In this document: piece by piece, positions 15,228 through 25,451 of the stretch | Position numbering within the stretch: position 1 is the first letter of the stretch | Layout: the number at the start of each line of letters is the position of its first letter | NCBI RefSeq assembly: GCF_003940805.1 | Contig: NZ_CP034328.1 | Span: forward strand, 496,001 to 560,000 | Source of the DNA: Tabrizicola piscis | GTDB taxonomy: Bacteria > Pseudomonadota > Alphaproteobacteria > Rhodobacterales > Rhodobacteraceae | Reading direction: 5' to 3' | Length of the DNA: 64,000 nucleotides | Position numbers and translations under genes: made by a program | The notes under the pieces: generated by a model | Told to the model about the DNA's origin: nothing | The model's database searches: none | Seen by the model: only the letters and a program-made list of their open reading frames with translations

Positions 15228-16037
15228 ATGTCCCCCACCCTGCCCGATCTTGTTGACAGCCACTGCCATCTGGACTTCCCCGATCTGGCACCGGAACTGC
15301 CCGCCGTGATCGCCCGCGCCGAAGCGGCGGGTGTGAACCGCATGGTCACGATCTGCACCCGCTTGCGCCACGAACCCCAAGTCCGCGCGATTGCCCAAGC
15401 GCACCCGCAGGTCTTCTACGCTGCCGGGACCCACCCGATGAGCGCGGCTGAAGAACCGCTTGCGACGGTGAAGCAACTGGTGGCCCTTGCCCGCCATCCC
15501 CGCTTCGTCGGCATTGGCGAGACCGGCCTTGATTACCACTACACCGCCGACAGCAAGGCCATTCAGCAAACCTCGCTGCGCATCCATATCGAGGCGGCGC
15601 AGGAAACCGGCCTGCCGCTGATCATCCACGCCCGCGACGCCGATCAGGACATGGAGGCGATCCTTGCCGAAGGCATGGCGCGGCGGCCCTATGGGTGCGT
15701 CATGCATTGCTTTTCCTCGGGTCCCCGTCTGGCGGAGGCGGCGCTTGAGATGGGGTTCTACCTCTCTATCTCGGGCATTGCCGCCTTCCCCAAAAGCCAG
15801 GCACTGCGCGACATCTTCGCCGCAGCCCCGCTGGACCGGCTTTTGCTGGAAACCGACAGCCCCTACCTCGCCCCGCCGCCCTATCGCGGCAAGCGGAATG
15901 AACCGGCCTATGTCGCCCATACCGCCAGCGCCATGGCCCCGGTCTTTGGCCTGAGTCTTGCAGAGTTTGCGGCACAGACCACCGCCAACTTCGACCGGCT
16001 GTTCACCCGCGCCCGGCGGGCAAAGGCGGCTGCCTGA
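15228..16037 (+). CDS. TatD family metal-dependent hydrolase
   Basis: A 269-residue TIM-barrel amidohydrolase-type DNase. Metal-binding motifs are DSHCHLDFPDL near the N-terminus, GIGETGLDYHY, the central IIHARDAD, CFSSG and the terminal LLLETDSPYLAPP. The TatD family (YcfH/TatD) has 3'-5' exonuclease activity on DNA. Its TGA stop overlaps the next ATG (TGATG), coupling it to the PhnP-like hydrolase; this order is common in alphaproteobacteria. Confidence 0.94.
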   Translation: MSPTLPDLVDSHCHLDFPDLAPELPAVIARAEAAGVNRMVTICTRLRHEPQVRAIAQAHPQVFYAAGTHPMSAAEEPLATVKQLVALARHPRFVGIGETGLDYHYTADSKAIQQTSLRIHIEAAQETGLPLIIHARDADQDMEAILAEGMARRPYGCVMHCFSSGPRLAEAALEMGFYLSISGIAAFPKSQALRDIFAAAPLDRLLLETDSPYLAPPPYRGKRNEPAYVAHTASAMAPVFGLSLAEFAAQTTANFDRLFTRARRAKAAA

Positions 16038-16834
16038 TGGCGCGGCTGATCTTCACCATCCTTGGCTGCGGGTCATCCGGGGGCGTTCCCCGTCTTGGCG
16101 GCGACTGGGGCGCCTGCGACCCTGCAAACCCAAAGAACCGTCGCCGCCGCTGTTCGCTTCTGGTCACCAGGGAAACGTCTGAGGGCAGCACCCGCGTCCT
16201 GATCGACACCTCCCCAGACATGCGCGACCAATTGCTGGACGCAGGCGTCGGTATGCTGGATGCGGTGGTCTACACGCATAGCCATGCCGATCACATGCAC
16301 GGGATCGACGATCTGCGTCAGGTGGTCTTCAACCTGCGCCACCGCCTGCCCGTCTGGGCCGACGGTCCCACGCAAGAGTCGCTCCTTTCGCGCTTTGGCT
16401 ATGCTTTCGTTCAGCCCGCTGATTCCCCCTATCCGCCAATCCTGGACCTTCATTCGCTTGATGGCCCGATAACGGTCTCGGGCGATGGCGGCACGATAAG
16501 CCTGACCCCGTTTCGCGCCGAACATGGCAGCATGGACGCGCTTGGGTTCCGCATCGGCCCGCTTGCCTATCTGCCCGATGCGGTGGCGATCCCGCCGGAA
16601 AGCTGGACGGTGCTTGAAGGCCTAAACTGCTGGATCGTCGACGCCTTGCGCCGCAAGCCGCACCCGACGCATGCGCATCTTGCGATGACGCTGGACTGGA
16701 TCGCCCGCGCCAAACCCGCCCGTGCCGTGCTGACCAACATGCACAACGATCTTGATTACCAGACGTTGCAGGAAGAATTGCCGCCCCATATCGTCCCTGC
16801 CTTCGACGGCATGACCATCAGCTATGATCTCTGA
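16037..16834 (+). CDS. MBL-fold metallo-hydrolase, PhnP-like
   Basis: A 265-residue metallo-beta-lactamase fold protein. The N-terminal GCGSSGGVPRLGGDWGACD is typical of PhnP-like phosphodiesterases. The metal site is YTHSHADHMHGIDDLR, with a further histidine in FRAEHGSMDALG and a terminal AVLTNMHNDLDY. It probably cleaves cyclic phosphodiester substrates. No phosphonate genes surround it, so a housekeeping role is likelier than C-P lyase metabolism. Confidence 0.9.
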   Translation: MARLIFTILGCGSSGGVPRLGGDWGACDPANPKNRRRRCSLLVTRETSEGSTRVLIDTSPDMRDQLLDAGVGMLDAVVYTHSHADHMHGIDDLRQVVFNLRHRLPVWADGPTQESLLSRFGYAFVQPADSPYPPILDLHSLDGPITVSGDGGTISLTPFRAEHGSMDALGFRIGPLAYLPDAVAIPPESWTVLEGLNCWIVDALRRKPHPTHAHLAMTLDWIARAKPARAVLTNMHNDLDYQTLQEELPPHIVPAFDGMTISYDL

Positions 16835-16846
16835 TCGTCTGACACC

Positions 16847-17785
16847 ATGAGCGCGCTGCTTGACGTCATCCTTCCGGTCTTCCTGATCATCGGCTTCGGC
16901 TATGTCGCCGTCCGCTGGCTTGGGTTCAAGGACACAGCGGTCGATGGCGTGATGAGCTTTGCCCAAAGCTTCGCACTGCCACTGCTGCTTTTCGCGTCCA
17001 TCGCCCGGCTTGATCTGGGCAAGGCCTATGATGCGGGGCTAATGCTCAGCTTCTACATCGGCGCCTTCGGTGGCTTTGCCGCAGGGTTCTTCGCAGCAAG
17101 GATCCTGTTTGCCCGCCCGGTGACCGACAGTATCGCCTTTGGCTTTGTCGCGCTGTTCTCGAACTCGCTGTTGCTGGGCGTGCCGATCACCGAACGCGCC
17201 TACGGCACCGCAGCGCTGGAGGGGAACTTCGCCATCATCTCGATCCACGCGCCGGTGTTCTACGCCTTCGGGATCACGCTGATGGAACTGGCCCGGTCGC
17301 GCGGGCTTGGGCTTTCGGCCCTGACGCTGGCAAAGCAGGTGGCAAGCGCCATCCTGACGCAGCCGCTGGTGATCGGCATCCTGTGCGGCTTTGTCGTGAA
17401 CCTGGCCGGCTTGGCTCTGCCCGGCATTGCCTGGTCAGCCATCGACATGGTGATCGAAGCCGCCCTTCCCGCAGCACTTTTCGGATTGGGCGGGGTCCTT
17501 TGCCGCTATCGGCCCGAGGGCGATCTTCGTGCGATTGCCCTGCTGTCCACTATTTCGCTGGTCCTGCATCCCGCCATCACCTGGGTGCTGGCGACCCAGG
17601 TCTTTGCACTGGACACGGCAGGCCTGCGCTCCGCCGTCCTGACCGCAGCAATGGCGCCCGGCGTCAACGCCTATGTCTTTGCAAACCTCTACGGGGTGGC
17701 AAAACGTGTGGCCGCGTCAACGGTGCTGCTGGCAACCGGGTTGTCCATCATCAGCGTCTGGGTCTGGCTGCAGATCCTGCCCTAA
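16847..17785 (+). CDS. AEC family transporter
   Basis: A 312-residue inner-membrane protein of the auxin efflux carrier superfamily. About ten hydrophobic segments are arranged as two five-helix halves with a central soluble break (YRPEGDLRAIALL). The start is 12 bases after the PhnP-like gene. Substrate cannot be inferred; members export organic acids or similar anions. It ends convergent with the pot-type permease, 18 bases away, with no obvious terminator. Confidence 0.87.
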   Translation: MSALLDVILPVFLIIGFGYVAVRWLGFKDTAVDGVMSFAQSFALPLLLFASIARLDLGKAYDAGLMLSFYIGAFGGFAAGFFAARILFARPVTDSIAFGFVALFSNSLLLGVPITERAYGTAALEGNFAIISIHAPVFYAFGITLMELARSRGLGLSALTLAKQVASAILTQPLVIGILCGFVVNLAGLALPGIAWSAIDMVIEAALPAALFGLGGVLCRYRPEGDLRAIALLSTISLVLHPAITWVLATQVFALDTAGLRSAVLTAAMAPGVNAYVFANLYGVAKRVAASTVLLATGLSIISVWVWLQILP

Positions 17786-17803
17786 CACTGGACCGGCCGG
17801 GCG

Positions 17804-18775
17804 CTACCGCCCCGTGACCCCGCGCAAGCGGTCTGACCTTCGCCGCAAAAGCTCGACCGTCGCCAGCAGCAGGACCGAGATGATCACAAGGATCGTCGCC
17901 ACCGCAAGGATGGCCGGGCTGATGGCTTCGCGGATGCCGTTGAACATCTGGCGCGGGATGGTCTGCTGGTCGGGTCCGGCGATGAACAGAACCGCCACCA
18001 CCTCGTCAAACGAAGTGACGAAGGCGAAAAGCGCGCCCGAGATCACGCCGGGCAGGATCAGCGGCATGATGACCTTGAAGAACACCGTCCGTGGGTTCGC
18101 CCCAAGGCTTTGCGCCGCGCGGATCAGCGATTGATCAAAGCCTGACAACGTGGCTGTCACCGTGATGATGACAAAGGGGATGCCAAGCACGGCATGGGCC
18201 ACGATCACCCCAAGATGCGAGTTTGCCAGACAGCCCTTTTCCGACAGGACCAGCCCCACGGTGGCGGCAAGCGCGCCATCAGGGGGCACACAGGCCTTGG
18301 CGTAGAAGAAGCTCATCCCCACGGCGATGATGATGATCGGCACGATCATGGGGCTGATCAGCAGCGCCATGATCAGCCGCCGGTAAGGCATTTCCGGACG
18401 CGACAGCCCAAGGGCCGCGATCGTGCCAAGGACCGTGGCAAGGATCGTCGCCCAAAGCCCGACCCAGAAGGAATTCTTGGCCGCCTGCACCCAGGTGGAC
18501 CTTTCCCACACTGCCGCCCACCAGGCCTGATCGCGCACCCCTTCGGCATCCGGGTGGCCAAGGGTCAGCAGCGCATCGTACCAGCGCAGGCTGTACCCTT
18601 CGGGATCGAAGGTCAGCATCTTCTCGGTAAAGGTGAAATAAGGCTCCGCATTGAACGACAGCGGCAGGATCACCAAAATCGGCGAGATCAGGAACAGGAA
18701 CACCAGAACGCAGATCACGATGTAGGTGTAGTACCAGACGCGTTCGAGAGGTGAGGCATAGGTGGGAAGGGCCAT
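17804..18775 (-). CDS. potC: ABC transporter permease, PotC type
   Basis: A 323-residue inner-membrane permease, the last gene of a four-gene importer cluster (potA, potD, potB, potC). Six membrane segments and the cytoplasmic EAA-like loop AAQSLGANPRTVFFKVIMP that docks the ATPase are visible. A periplasmic insert (about 50-95) follows the first helix, as in related Rhodobacteraceae permeases. The substrate class (putrescine/spermidine-like) is inferred from the partner binding protein and gene order. The gene is 10 bases from potB. Confidence 0.85.
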   Translation of the reverse strand: MALPTYASPLERVWYYTYIVICVLVFLFLISPILVILPLSFNAEPYFTFTEKMLTFDPEGYSLRWYDALLTLGHPDAEGVRDQAWWAAVWERSTWVQAAKNSFWVGLWATILATVLGTIAALGLSRPEMPYRRLIMALLISPMIVPIIIIAVGMSFFYAKACVPPDGALAATVGLVLSEKGCLANSHLGVIVAHAVLGIPFVIITVTATLSGFDQSLIRAAQSLGANPRTVFFKVIMPLILPGVISGALFAFVTSFDEVVAVLFIAGPDQQTIPRQMFNGIREAISPAILAVATILVIISVLLLATVELLRRRSDRLRGVTGR

Positions 18776-18785
18776 GATGTCCTCG

Positions 18786-20039
18786 TTACCCGAACTTCAG
18801 CCGGTCGATGCCGACCAGCCGATCATAAAGCCAGTAAAGCACCAGGATCGACACCAGCAGCATCGCCGCGATGGCAGCGGCCAGCGACCAGTTCGACTTC
18901 GACATGTGAAAGGCGATCAGGTTTGAAATCAGCTGACCATCTGCGCCACCGACCAAAGCCGGGGTGATGTAGTACCCGACGGCCAGAATGAACACGAGAA
19001 GCGACCCCGCCGCAATGCCGGGCAGGGTTTGCGGCAGATAGACCCGGCGGAACGTGGTCCAGCTGGTGGCACCCAGCGACCGTGCCGCGCGGGCATAGCT
19101 GGGCGGGATCACCTTCATCACAGAATACAGCGGCAGGATCATGAACGGCAGCAGCACATGCGTCATCGCAACAATGGTGCCGGTCATGTTGTACATCATC
19201 GACAGCCGCCCGGCGTCATCCACCAGCCCCATGGACACCAGGACGTTGTTCACCACGCCCTGCTCTTGCAACAGCACGATCCAACTGGTCGTGCGCACCA
19301 GAAGCGAAGTCCAGAAGGGCAAAAGCACAAGGATCATCAACAGCGCCGACTTTGCCATTGGCAGGGTCGCCAGCAGATGCGCGACGGGAAAGGCCAGCAG
19401 CAGGCACAAGACAGTGATGATGGCCGAGATCATGAAGGTCTTGATGAACAGGTACAGATAGATCCGTTCATTGTCCTGCCCGCGCGCCCAGCCTTCATCC
19501 GTCAGTTTCAGGTCCGACGCGACACGATAGAATTCCGTGGTATAGGTGCCCGAGGCTGACTGCATCCCACGCCAAAGGGCGGTCTGGCCCCAGGCCTCGT
19601 CAACCTCCAGCAGCGACTCGCGGTAGGGTGGGGCAAGGTCCGCAGCCGCGCGCGCGCCGCCCTTGAACAGGCTGATCGTTCCCGGCACGGAATAGTTGAT
19701 CCTGGTGCCGGCAATGCCGGTGGTGCGTTCCACCTGCATCCGGGCAAGATCCTGCACCAGTGCGGCATAGGCGGCCTCGGGCGGGTTTGCCGGGTCGAAA
19801 TCGGGGTTCTCTTCAAACCACGTCACCAAGGCCGGGGCCGATGCGGCAAAGCCGTCATGTTCGACCGACCGCATCAGCATATAGGCGATGGGCACAAGGA
19901 AGGTCAGCAGTACGAACAGCAAAAGCGGCGTCACCAGCAGAAAGGCGCGACGCTTGGCGCGCTGCTGCGCCGTGGCCAGCGCGGCCTTCAGCGGGCGTCC
20001 GTCCGCGGTAGTCAGCAGGGGTGCGTTCGCCTCGGCCAT
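18786..20039 (-). CDS. potB: ABC transporter permease, PotB type
   Basis: A 417-residue inner-membrane permease, longer than E. coli PotB (about 280) because of a large periplasmic loop of about 140 residues after the first membrane segment (roughly 55-200). The core has the usual helices and the EAA-like loop AARSLGATSWTTFRRVYLP. It pairs with the PotC-type permease downstream. The long loop may contact the binding protein, which is inference. Confidence 0.85.
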   Translation of the reverse strand: MAEANAPLLTTADGRPLKAALATAQQRAKRRAFLLVTPLLLFVLLTFLVPIAYMLMRSVEHDGFAASAPALVTWFEENPDFDPANPPEAAYAALVQDLARMQVERTTGIAGTRINYSVPGTISLFKGGARAAADLAPPYRESLLEVDEAWGQTALWRGMQSASGTYTTEFYRVASDLKLTDEGWARGQDNERIYLYLFIKTFMISAIITVLCLLLAFPVAHLLATLPMAKSALLMILVLLPFWTSLLVRTTSWIVLLQEQGVVNNVLVSMGLVDDAGRLSMMYNMTGTIVAMTHVLLPFMILPLYSVMKVIPPSYARAARSLGATSWTTFRRVYLPQTLPGIAAGSLLVFILAVGYYITPALVGGADGQLISNLIAFHMSKSNWSLAAAIAAMLLVSILVLYWLYDRLVGIDRLKFG

Positions 20040-20100
20040 GGCCTCACTCGGTCAGAAGGGGCCGGGCGCGGTACAAGACCGCGCCCGGCATGGGATGTGC

Positions 20101-21168
20101 TTACTGGGCGAGCCAGGCCTGGAACCGCTCGTTCAGCTCGGCGTCGTAGTCGACCCAGAAGTCAGCCGAGGTTTCCAGCGCGTTGCCCATGTTGGCCGGC
20201 GCGGTCGGCAGGTGCGGTGCCATCACCGTCTTGCCGTCCTTGAACACGATCTCTTCCAGCATCGACGACTTGCGCGCCGGGCCGTAGGAAATCTGCTGGG
20301 CGGATGCCCGCAGGCCTTCGGTCGAGGTAGCGAAAGCGATGAATTCCATCGCGTCAGCCATGTTGGGCGCGCCCTTCGGCACGACGAACATTTCGTTTTC
20401 GTAGATCTGACCGTCCCAGACGATTTCAAAGGGCTTGCCCTCGTTCATCGCCGCCGCAAAAATCCGGCCGTTGTAGGCGGTGGTCATCGCGACTTCGCCA
20501 TCGGCCAGAAGCTGCGGTGCCTGGCTGCCAGCTTCCCACCAGACAACTTCGGACTTGATGGTGTCCAGCTTGGCAAAGGCACGGTCCACGCCTTCGGGGG
20601 TGCGCAGCAGGTCATAGACTTCGGCGGCAGGAACGCCGTCGCCCATCAACGCGAGTTCCAGAACGGCCTTGGCCCCCTTGCGCAGACCGCGCTTGCCGGG
20701 GAACTTTTCCAGGTCGAAGAAGTCGGCAACAGTGGTCGGGCCTTCGGGGAACTTGGTGGTGTCATAGGCAAACACGTTCGACCAGATATCGGTCGACACG
20801 CCACATTCGGTCACCGCGCCAGGCAGAAAGTCATCGGCAGCCGGGGTGCCGTCAGCGCCGGCGGGCAGAGTGCTGATGTCGATCGGCTCCAGCACGCCTT
20901 CGTCGCACAGGCGGATCGCGTCAGCATATTCCAGCGAGGCGACGTCCACAGTGACGTTGCCGGATTCGACCATCGCCTTGATCGGGGTGGCCGGGTTGTC
21001 GCTGTCGACCATGATCGTCGCCTTGCCGGTGGCCGCGACAAATGGTTTCACGAAGGCTTCGTTTTGGGCTTCGCCATAGGCGCCGCCCCATGACATCACC
21101 GTGATGTCGGCATTGGCCGCAAAGCCAAGGCTGACCAGTGCTGTCGAAAGGATGAGGGTCTTTTTCAT
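20101..21168 (-). CDS. potD: ABC transporter substrate-binding protein, PotD/PotF type
   Basis: A 355-residue periplasmic binding protein. A signal peptide (MKKTLILSTALVSLGFAANA) leads to DITVMSWGGAYGEAQ, typical of polyamine-type binding proteins, with later motifs WSNVFAYDTTKFPEGP and FVVPKGAPNMADAM. The frame is open upstream to 21291, but the ATG at 21168 has GGGAG nine bases upstream and gives a correct signal peptide. It lies between potA (58 bases) and potB (61 bases). Polyamines or related amines are the likely ligand. Confidence 0.88.
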   Translation of the reverse strand: MKKTLILSTALVSLGFAANADITVMSWGGAYGEAQNEAFVKPFVAATGKATIMVDSDNPATPIKAMVESGNVTVDVASLEYADAIRLCDEGVLEPIDISTLPAGADGTPAADDFLPGAVTECGVSTDIWSNVFAYDTTKFPEGPTTVADFFDLEKFPGKRGLRKGAKAVLELALMGDGVPAAEVYDLLRTPEGVDRAFAKLDTIKSEVVWWEAGSQAPQLLADGEVAMTTAYNGRIFAAAMNEGKPFEIVWDGQIYENEMFVVPKGAPNMADAMEFIAFATSTEGLRASAQQISYGPARKSSMLEEIVFKDGKTVMAPHLPTAPANMGNALETSADFWVDYDAELNERFQAWLAQ

Positions 21169-21226
21169 TGGCAGTCTCCCTGTTTTCTTGGTTGGTCGTT
21201 TCGGGCCGGACCAGCCGGCCCCGTCA

Positions 21227-22327
21227 TCAAGGATCCAGCGCGCGGGCATCCTGGGGATGCCAGCCCACCTTGATTGTCTGGCCGGGGGCAAGCTTTGTCT
21301 GTCCCAGCGTATTGCGCATCTTCATCACGAACTCATCCGACCCCGCCACCCGCAGGACAGCGCGCAGGATGTCGCCCATGTAGATCACCTCCACCACCTC
21401 GGCGCCAATGGTATGGGCGCCAGGGGGCATCATCTCGGGCTTGAACTCCACCCGTTCGGGCCGGATCGAGACCAGCGTCTGCTGGCCCTTTTCCTTGATG
21501 TTGACAGCCGTCGCGTCAATCAACTCGCCCGTACGCAACCGCACCAGCGCCTTGTCGCCCGAAAGCTCTTCGATGGTGCCGAGAAGCTTGTTGTTCTCGC
21601 CAATGAAGCCCGCGACAAAGCTGTTGTCGGGGCGTTCGTACAGATCGGCGGGTGGGGCCAGCTGCTGGATACGACCGTCGTTGAACACGGCCACCCGGTC
21701 GGACATCGTCAGCGCTTCGCCCTGGTCATGGGTGACATAGACCACGGTGATCCCGAGGTTCTCATGCAAGTGCTTGATTTCATACTGCATATGCTCACGC
21801 AGCTGCTTGTCCAGCGCGCCAAGCGGTTCGTCCATCAGGACCAAGGCCGGGTCAAAGACCAGCGCCCGCGCCAAGGCAATACGCTGCTGCTGGCCGCCCG
21901 AAAGCTGCGCCGGGCGGCGGTTGATGAAGCTGTACATCTGCACCATGTCCAGCGCGCGCTTGATCTTCGCCTCGCGGTCGGACTTCGACATGCCGCGCAC
22001 TTCCAGCGGGAAGGCAAGATTTTCCCCCACCGTCATGTGCGGAAACAGCGCATAGTTCTGGAACACCATGCCGATCCCGCGCTTGTGCGGCGGCACTTGG
22101 CTGATCGGGCGGCCATCCAGCTTGATCTCGCCGTTGGTCGCAGTCTCGAACCCGGCCAGCATCATCAGGCAGGTGGTCTTGCCGGACCCCGACGGGCCAA
22201 GCATAGTCAGAAACTCGCCCTTGGCGATGGACAGGTTCAAGTCCTTCACGACAAGGGTAACCCCATCGTAGCTTTTCTGGACATGCTCAAACGCGACAAA
22301 AGCGTCGTTGCGGGGCTCAACCGTCAC
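21227..22327 (-). CDS. potA: ABC transporter ATP-binding protein, PotA type
   Basis: A 366-residue ATPase that energises the importer. Walker A is GPSGSGKTT, the signature is LSGGQQQRIALARAL, Walker B is ALVLMDEP, and the switch histidine is in VTHDQGEAL. The C-terminal third is a TOBE-type regulatory domain (VSIRPERVEF). It is the first gene of the minus-strand cluster. The 275 bases upstream to the tRNA-Leu hold the promoter; no operator was recognised. Confidence 0.92.
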   Translation of the reverse strand: MTVEPRNDAFVAFEHVQKSYDGVTLVVKDLNLSIAKGEFLTMLGPSGSGKTTCLMMLAGFETATNGEIKLDGRPISQVPPHKRGIGMVFQNYALFPHMTVGENLAFPLEVRGMSKSDREAKIKRALDMVQMYSFINRRPAQLSGGQQQRIALARALVFDPALVLMDEPLGALDKQLREHMQYEIKHLHENLGITVVYVTHDQGEALTMSDRVAVFNDGRIQQLAPPADLYERPDNSFVAGFIGENNKLLGTIEELSGDKALVRLRTGELIDATAVNIKEKGQQTLVSIRPERVEFKPEMMPPGAHTIGAEVVEVIYMGDILRAVLRVAGSDEFVMKMRNTLGQTKLAPGQTIKVGWHPQDARALDP

Positions 22328-22542
22328 CCGTGTCTCCCTGGTGTCATGGGCGCCTGGCGCCTTCTTTTATCGTTAAACTAAAGCGAAACCCTGAACCCAT
22401 TGCAACGCAGAAATCCAGTTTTGCCTGCATTCCCCGCAACTGCGGGAAAAACGGGCAGGATTGCGCGTTCGCGCCAGTCATTTGAACGGAAAATCCAAAT
22501 CATACGGGAAGGTTTCCGACACAGGCGACGCCGCAGTCCCAG

Positions 22543-22584
22543 AAAAACAAAGGACGCAGAACCCTGCGGGTCTGCGTCCTTTGT
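22543..22584 (-). terminator. Intrinsic terminator of tRNA-Leu
   Basis: A perfect 14-base inverted repeat (22547-22560 with 22571-22584; arm sequence ACAAAGGACGCAGA) has a 10-base loop and ends, on the minus strand, in a T run (plus-strand A run at 22543-22547). It lies 18 bases beyond the tRNA 3' end. Confidence 0.88.
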
Positions 22585-22602
22585 GTACTGTCCGGCAGGG
22601 CC

Positions 22603-22689
22603 TGGTGCGGATGAAAAGACTCGAACTTTCACTCCGGTTAAGGAACAGCGACCTCAACGCTGCGCGTCTACCAATTCCGCCACATCCGC
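22603..22689 (-). tRNA. tRNA-Leu(GAG)
   Basis: An 87-base class II tRNA with acceptor stem GCGGATG/CATCCGC, discriminator A and encoded CCA. The anticodon stem CAGCG/CGCTG encloses loop TTGAGGT, giving anticodon GAG. A long variable arm and a T loop TTCGAGT are present. Confidence 0.97.
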
Positions 22690-22788
22690 AAGCAGGCCCT
22701 GCCTTGGACGCCCGTTTACTAGCGACAGTCGCGGGCGATGAAAAGGGGGATTCTCAGCATTTCCACCGAGCCCCCGGAAGTTTGAAGG

Positions 22789-22828
22789 TCTGCCCACCCT
22801 CCCCGATTTGAAGGGACGATGGGCAGAC
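22789..22828 (-). terminator. Probable terminator after peptidoglycan-binding protein gene
   Basis: GTCTGCCCA and TGGGCAGAC form an inverted repeat around a 22-base centre, 17 bases downstream of the stop at 22845. No pronounced T run follows, so it is a weaker prediction. Confidence 0.45.
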
Positions 22829-22844
22829 CCGCAAAGGCCAGACG

Positions 22845-24494
22845 TCAGAAGCTTGAGAAGATCAGGAACGGCAGGCGTGCCGCCATCATCGCGGCCTGCG
22901 CCCCCGCGTTGACCACAGTCGTATCCTGGGCTGCGGGAATCGGCGCAGGGGCGGCCTCTGGCAATGTGGCGGGCATCGCTGCGGTAACCTCGGCAAGGTC
23001 CGGCGCGACGAACACCGGCGCAGGTGCGGCTGCAAGTTCAGCCGGGGCTTCTTCGATCACCAAAGGCTCTGGCGCGACCTCAACCGCCGCCTCCTCGATC
23101 ACTGGCGGTTCGGGCGCAAGTTCGAAGACCGGAAGCGCGGCTTCTTCGACCTTCGCCTCGGGCTGCAGTTCGGCGGCGCGGCCGTTGATGGTATAGGCCG
23201 CCTTCTTGATCAGCGCATCGCGGCCCGGCATACCCGGGGCTACGACCATCTGCCCCTGCCCCATCGCATCAAGCGACATCTGATACCAGCCCATCGCCAG
23301 ATCAGGCCGCTCGGTAGCACCAAAGCCCTGCGACAGGTGGTGACCGAGGTATTCCGAATATCCCCGCTCGCCCATCGCGGCCAGAAGCAGGGCCGACCCG
23401 ATCGCCACGTTCATGTCATCCTGAACATAGCCCGCGCCAAGGCAGACCTTGGCCGTGCCCGAAAGCTGGGCCGGGGACATGCCAGAGGTCAGGATGAAGC
23501 CCTCGACCCCCGCCAGCACCTCATCCGACGGCTTGAGCGAAAGCGCGGCGACGTGGTCCTTCAGGACCGGGCCGAACGCGGCGCATTGCGCGGCGATCTG
23601 GTCGGGCGTGAAGCCTGCGATCTGGGCGGTCAGTTCATCCCCCCGGGCAATCGCAAAGCTGCGGGCCAGACAGAACTGCTCACCCAGGGCAAAGTTTGCG
23701 TCCTGCATCCCGTCCGCCGTGGTCATGCCGCCGTTGGCAGCAGTGGTCAGGCCGATGGCGTTGCATTCCGCGGCCAGCGACCCCTTCGCCCCGGCGGGGC
23801 TCATGAAGGATGGCAGCGACGGCTCTTCTGCGGCGGCCATGATCTCAGGCTTGGGTTCCTCCTCGACCACGGCGGCTGCCTCGGGCGCTTTCGGCACCAA
23901 AGTCGGCAAGGCGGCAGCCGCAGCGGCGGCCACGCTGCCCGGTGCGACCAGACCGGGGTTCGCGGCCAGCCCACCGGCTGGCGCACCCGCCATCTCGTCA
24001 CGCTGGGCGATCAGCACGGCCTTCAGCCCATACACACTGCCCGCAACGGTCGATGCGATGACCGGCCCCCCCGCCACCGCGCGGTGATATGAGGTGACAA
24101 GGATGGTGCGCTCATAGTCGTTCAGCTCACCCGTCGCAGGGTAGCCGAGGAATGCCTGGTATTCGCGGATCGCGTTGCGCGACTTCGGCCCCAGCGCGCC
24201 GTCAGCCGTGCCAACCGGATATCCGAAGTAGTTCAGCGCCGTCTGAACCTCCTTGTTCGCTTCGCGCTGTTCAGCAGACATGGTGGATTTCTTGGTGCCA
24301 GAGCTGGCCTTTGACGACCGCGTGGATTTTTTCTTGTTGTTCTCGTTGGTGACCGCGCTGCCAATGATGCCACCGATGATTGCCCCTGCGATAAAGTCCT
24401 TGCCGTCGGCCTTGGCCGGGGCGGTGAGGGGTGACACGGGGCTTAGCGCGAGAGAGGCCATCAGCGCGGTGGTTGCAATTGCCTTGAACTTCAT
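22845..24494 (-). CDS. Secreted peptidoglycan-binding domain protein
   Basis: A 549-residue protein. A signal peptide ([19 protein letters not shown] onward) is followed by a glycine-zipper-like segment ([13 protein letters not shown]) and a lysine-rich linker. A PG_binding_1 domain follows ([20 protein letters not shown] with [16 protein letters not shown], about 75-120). The remainder has no recognised domain and ends in a Pro/Ala/Glu-rich tail. The frame extends to 24542, but the ATG at 24494 provides the signal peptide. Probably periplasmic and bound to the cell wall; no catalytic motif seen. Confidence 0.82.
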   Translation of the reverse strand: MKFKAIATTALMASLALSPVSPLTAPAKADGKDFIAGAIIGGIIGSAVTNENNKKKSTRSSKASSGTKKSTMSAEQREANKEVQTALNYFGYPVGTADGALGPKSRNAIREYQAFLGYPATGELNDYERTILVTSYHRAVAGGPVIASTVAGSVYGLKAVLIAQRDEMAGAPAGGLAANPGLVAPGSVAAAAAAALPTLVPKAPEAAAVVEEEPKPEIMAAAEEPSLPSFMSPAGAKGSLAAECNAIGLTTAANGGMTTADGMQDANFALGEQFCLARSFAIARGDELTAQIAGFTPDQIAAQCAAFGPVLKDHVAALSLKPSDEVLAGVEGFILTSGMSPAQLSGTAKVCLGAGYVQDDMNVAIGSALLLAAMGERGYSEYLGHHLSQGFGATERPDLAMGWYQMSLDAMGQGQMVVAPGMPGRDALIKKAAYTINGRAAELQPEAKVEEAALPVFELAPEPPVIEEAAVEVAPEPLVIEEAPAELAAAPAPVFVAPDLAEVTAAMPATLPEAAPAPIPAAQDTTVVNAGAQAAMMAARLPFLIFSSF

Positions 24495-24589
24495 CGCATC
24501 TCTCCGAAAAAGGTAGGGGTAAATCTGGCGGCAGAGTAACACGGCTTTGCCGTAGCGGAAGGCAGGAATTCCGCAGGAATGGGGGACAA

Positions 24590-25246
24590 GTGGTGGAATG
24601 GCGGCTGTTGCCGGGGCTTTCGCCCTACCTTGAGACGGTGGCGGCCATGGAATCGCATGTCGCCGCGATGAACGATGGCCGCGCGGACGAGGCGATCTGG
24701 CTTCTGGAACACCCGCCCCTCTACACCGCAGGCACCTCGGCCCGGGCCGAGGATCTGGTGCAGCCGGACCGATTCCCGGTCTACCCGGTAGGTCGCGGGG
24801 GTCAGTACACCTATCATGGGCCGGGGCAGCGGGTGATCTACTGCATGCTGGACGTCAAGGCCCGTGGCGGCGACGTGCGCTGCTTCGTGCGCGACCTGGA
24901 ACGCTGGGTCATCGCCACGCTGGCCGAGTTCAACGTAACGGGCGAGATCCGGGATGGCCGGGTAGGCGTCTGGGTGCAGCGGCCGGACCGGCCAGGGCCG
25001 GATGGGCTGCCGTCAGAGGACAAGATCGCCGCCATCGGCATCAAGCTGCGCCGCTGGGTCAGCTTTCACGGCATTTCGATCAACGTCGAACCGGACCTGT
25101 CGCATTTCGACGGGATCATCCCTTGCGGCATCCGGGGGCATGGGGTCACCAGCCTGGTCGATCTTGGCCTGCCCGTCACAATGGCCGACCTCGACGCCGC
25201 GCTGATGGCGACGTTCGAGGGGGCCTTTGTCCGGACCTGCGGCTAA
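24590..25246 (+). CDS. lipB: Octanoyltransferase
   Basis: A 218-residue enzyme that moves octanoyl from acyl carrier protein to lipoyl domains, the first step of lipoate assembly. Motifs are [13 protein letters not shown], the lysine in [12 protein letters not shown], and the cysteine in [14 protein letters not shown]. The start is a GTG; no ATG is placed well before the conserved VEWRLLPGL. It is divergent from the peptidoglycan-binding gene. Confidence 0.94.
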   Translation: MVEWRLLPGLSPYLETVAAMESHVAAMNDGRADEAIWLLEHPPLYTAGTSARAEDLVQPDRFPVYPVGRGGQYTYHGPGQRVIYCMLDVKARGGDVRCFVRDLERWVIATLAEFNVTGEIRDGRVGVWVQRPDRPGPDGLPSEDKIAAIGIKLRRWVSFHGISINVEPDLSHFDGIIPCGIRGHGVTSLVDLGLPVTMADLDAALMATFEGAFVRTCG

Positions 25247-25451
25247 ATCCCAAGGATACGCAACGCCACGCCGGGCGTGGGGCAAGGCGCTTGTCCCTGC
25301 CAAGGTCGGGGTGCCAATTCCGGTGCAAGTTATCGCATGACACTGCGTAAAGCCACGCCTGCGACTACGTTGCTATTGCATATCAGGGCCCCCAAAGCCC
25401 ATGTTCCAGCCGTGGGAGCGACCAGTGCGCCCCAAGACATATGAGGACACC

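Noticed and set aside
22430..22460. Hairpin CCCGCA/TGCGGG near 22435-22450 as a terminator
   Set aside because: The adjacent A run lies on the wrong side for the minus-strand potA promoter region, and no plus-strand gene ends nearby.
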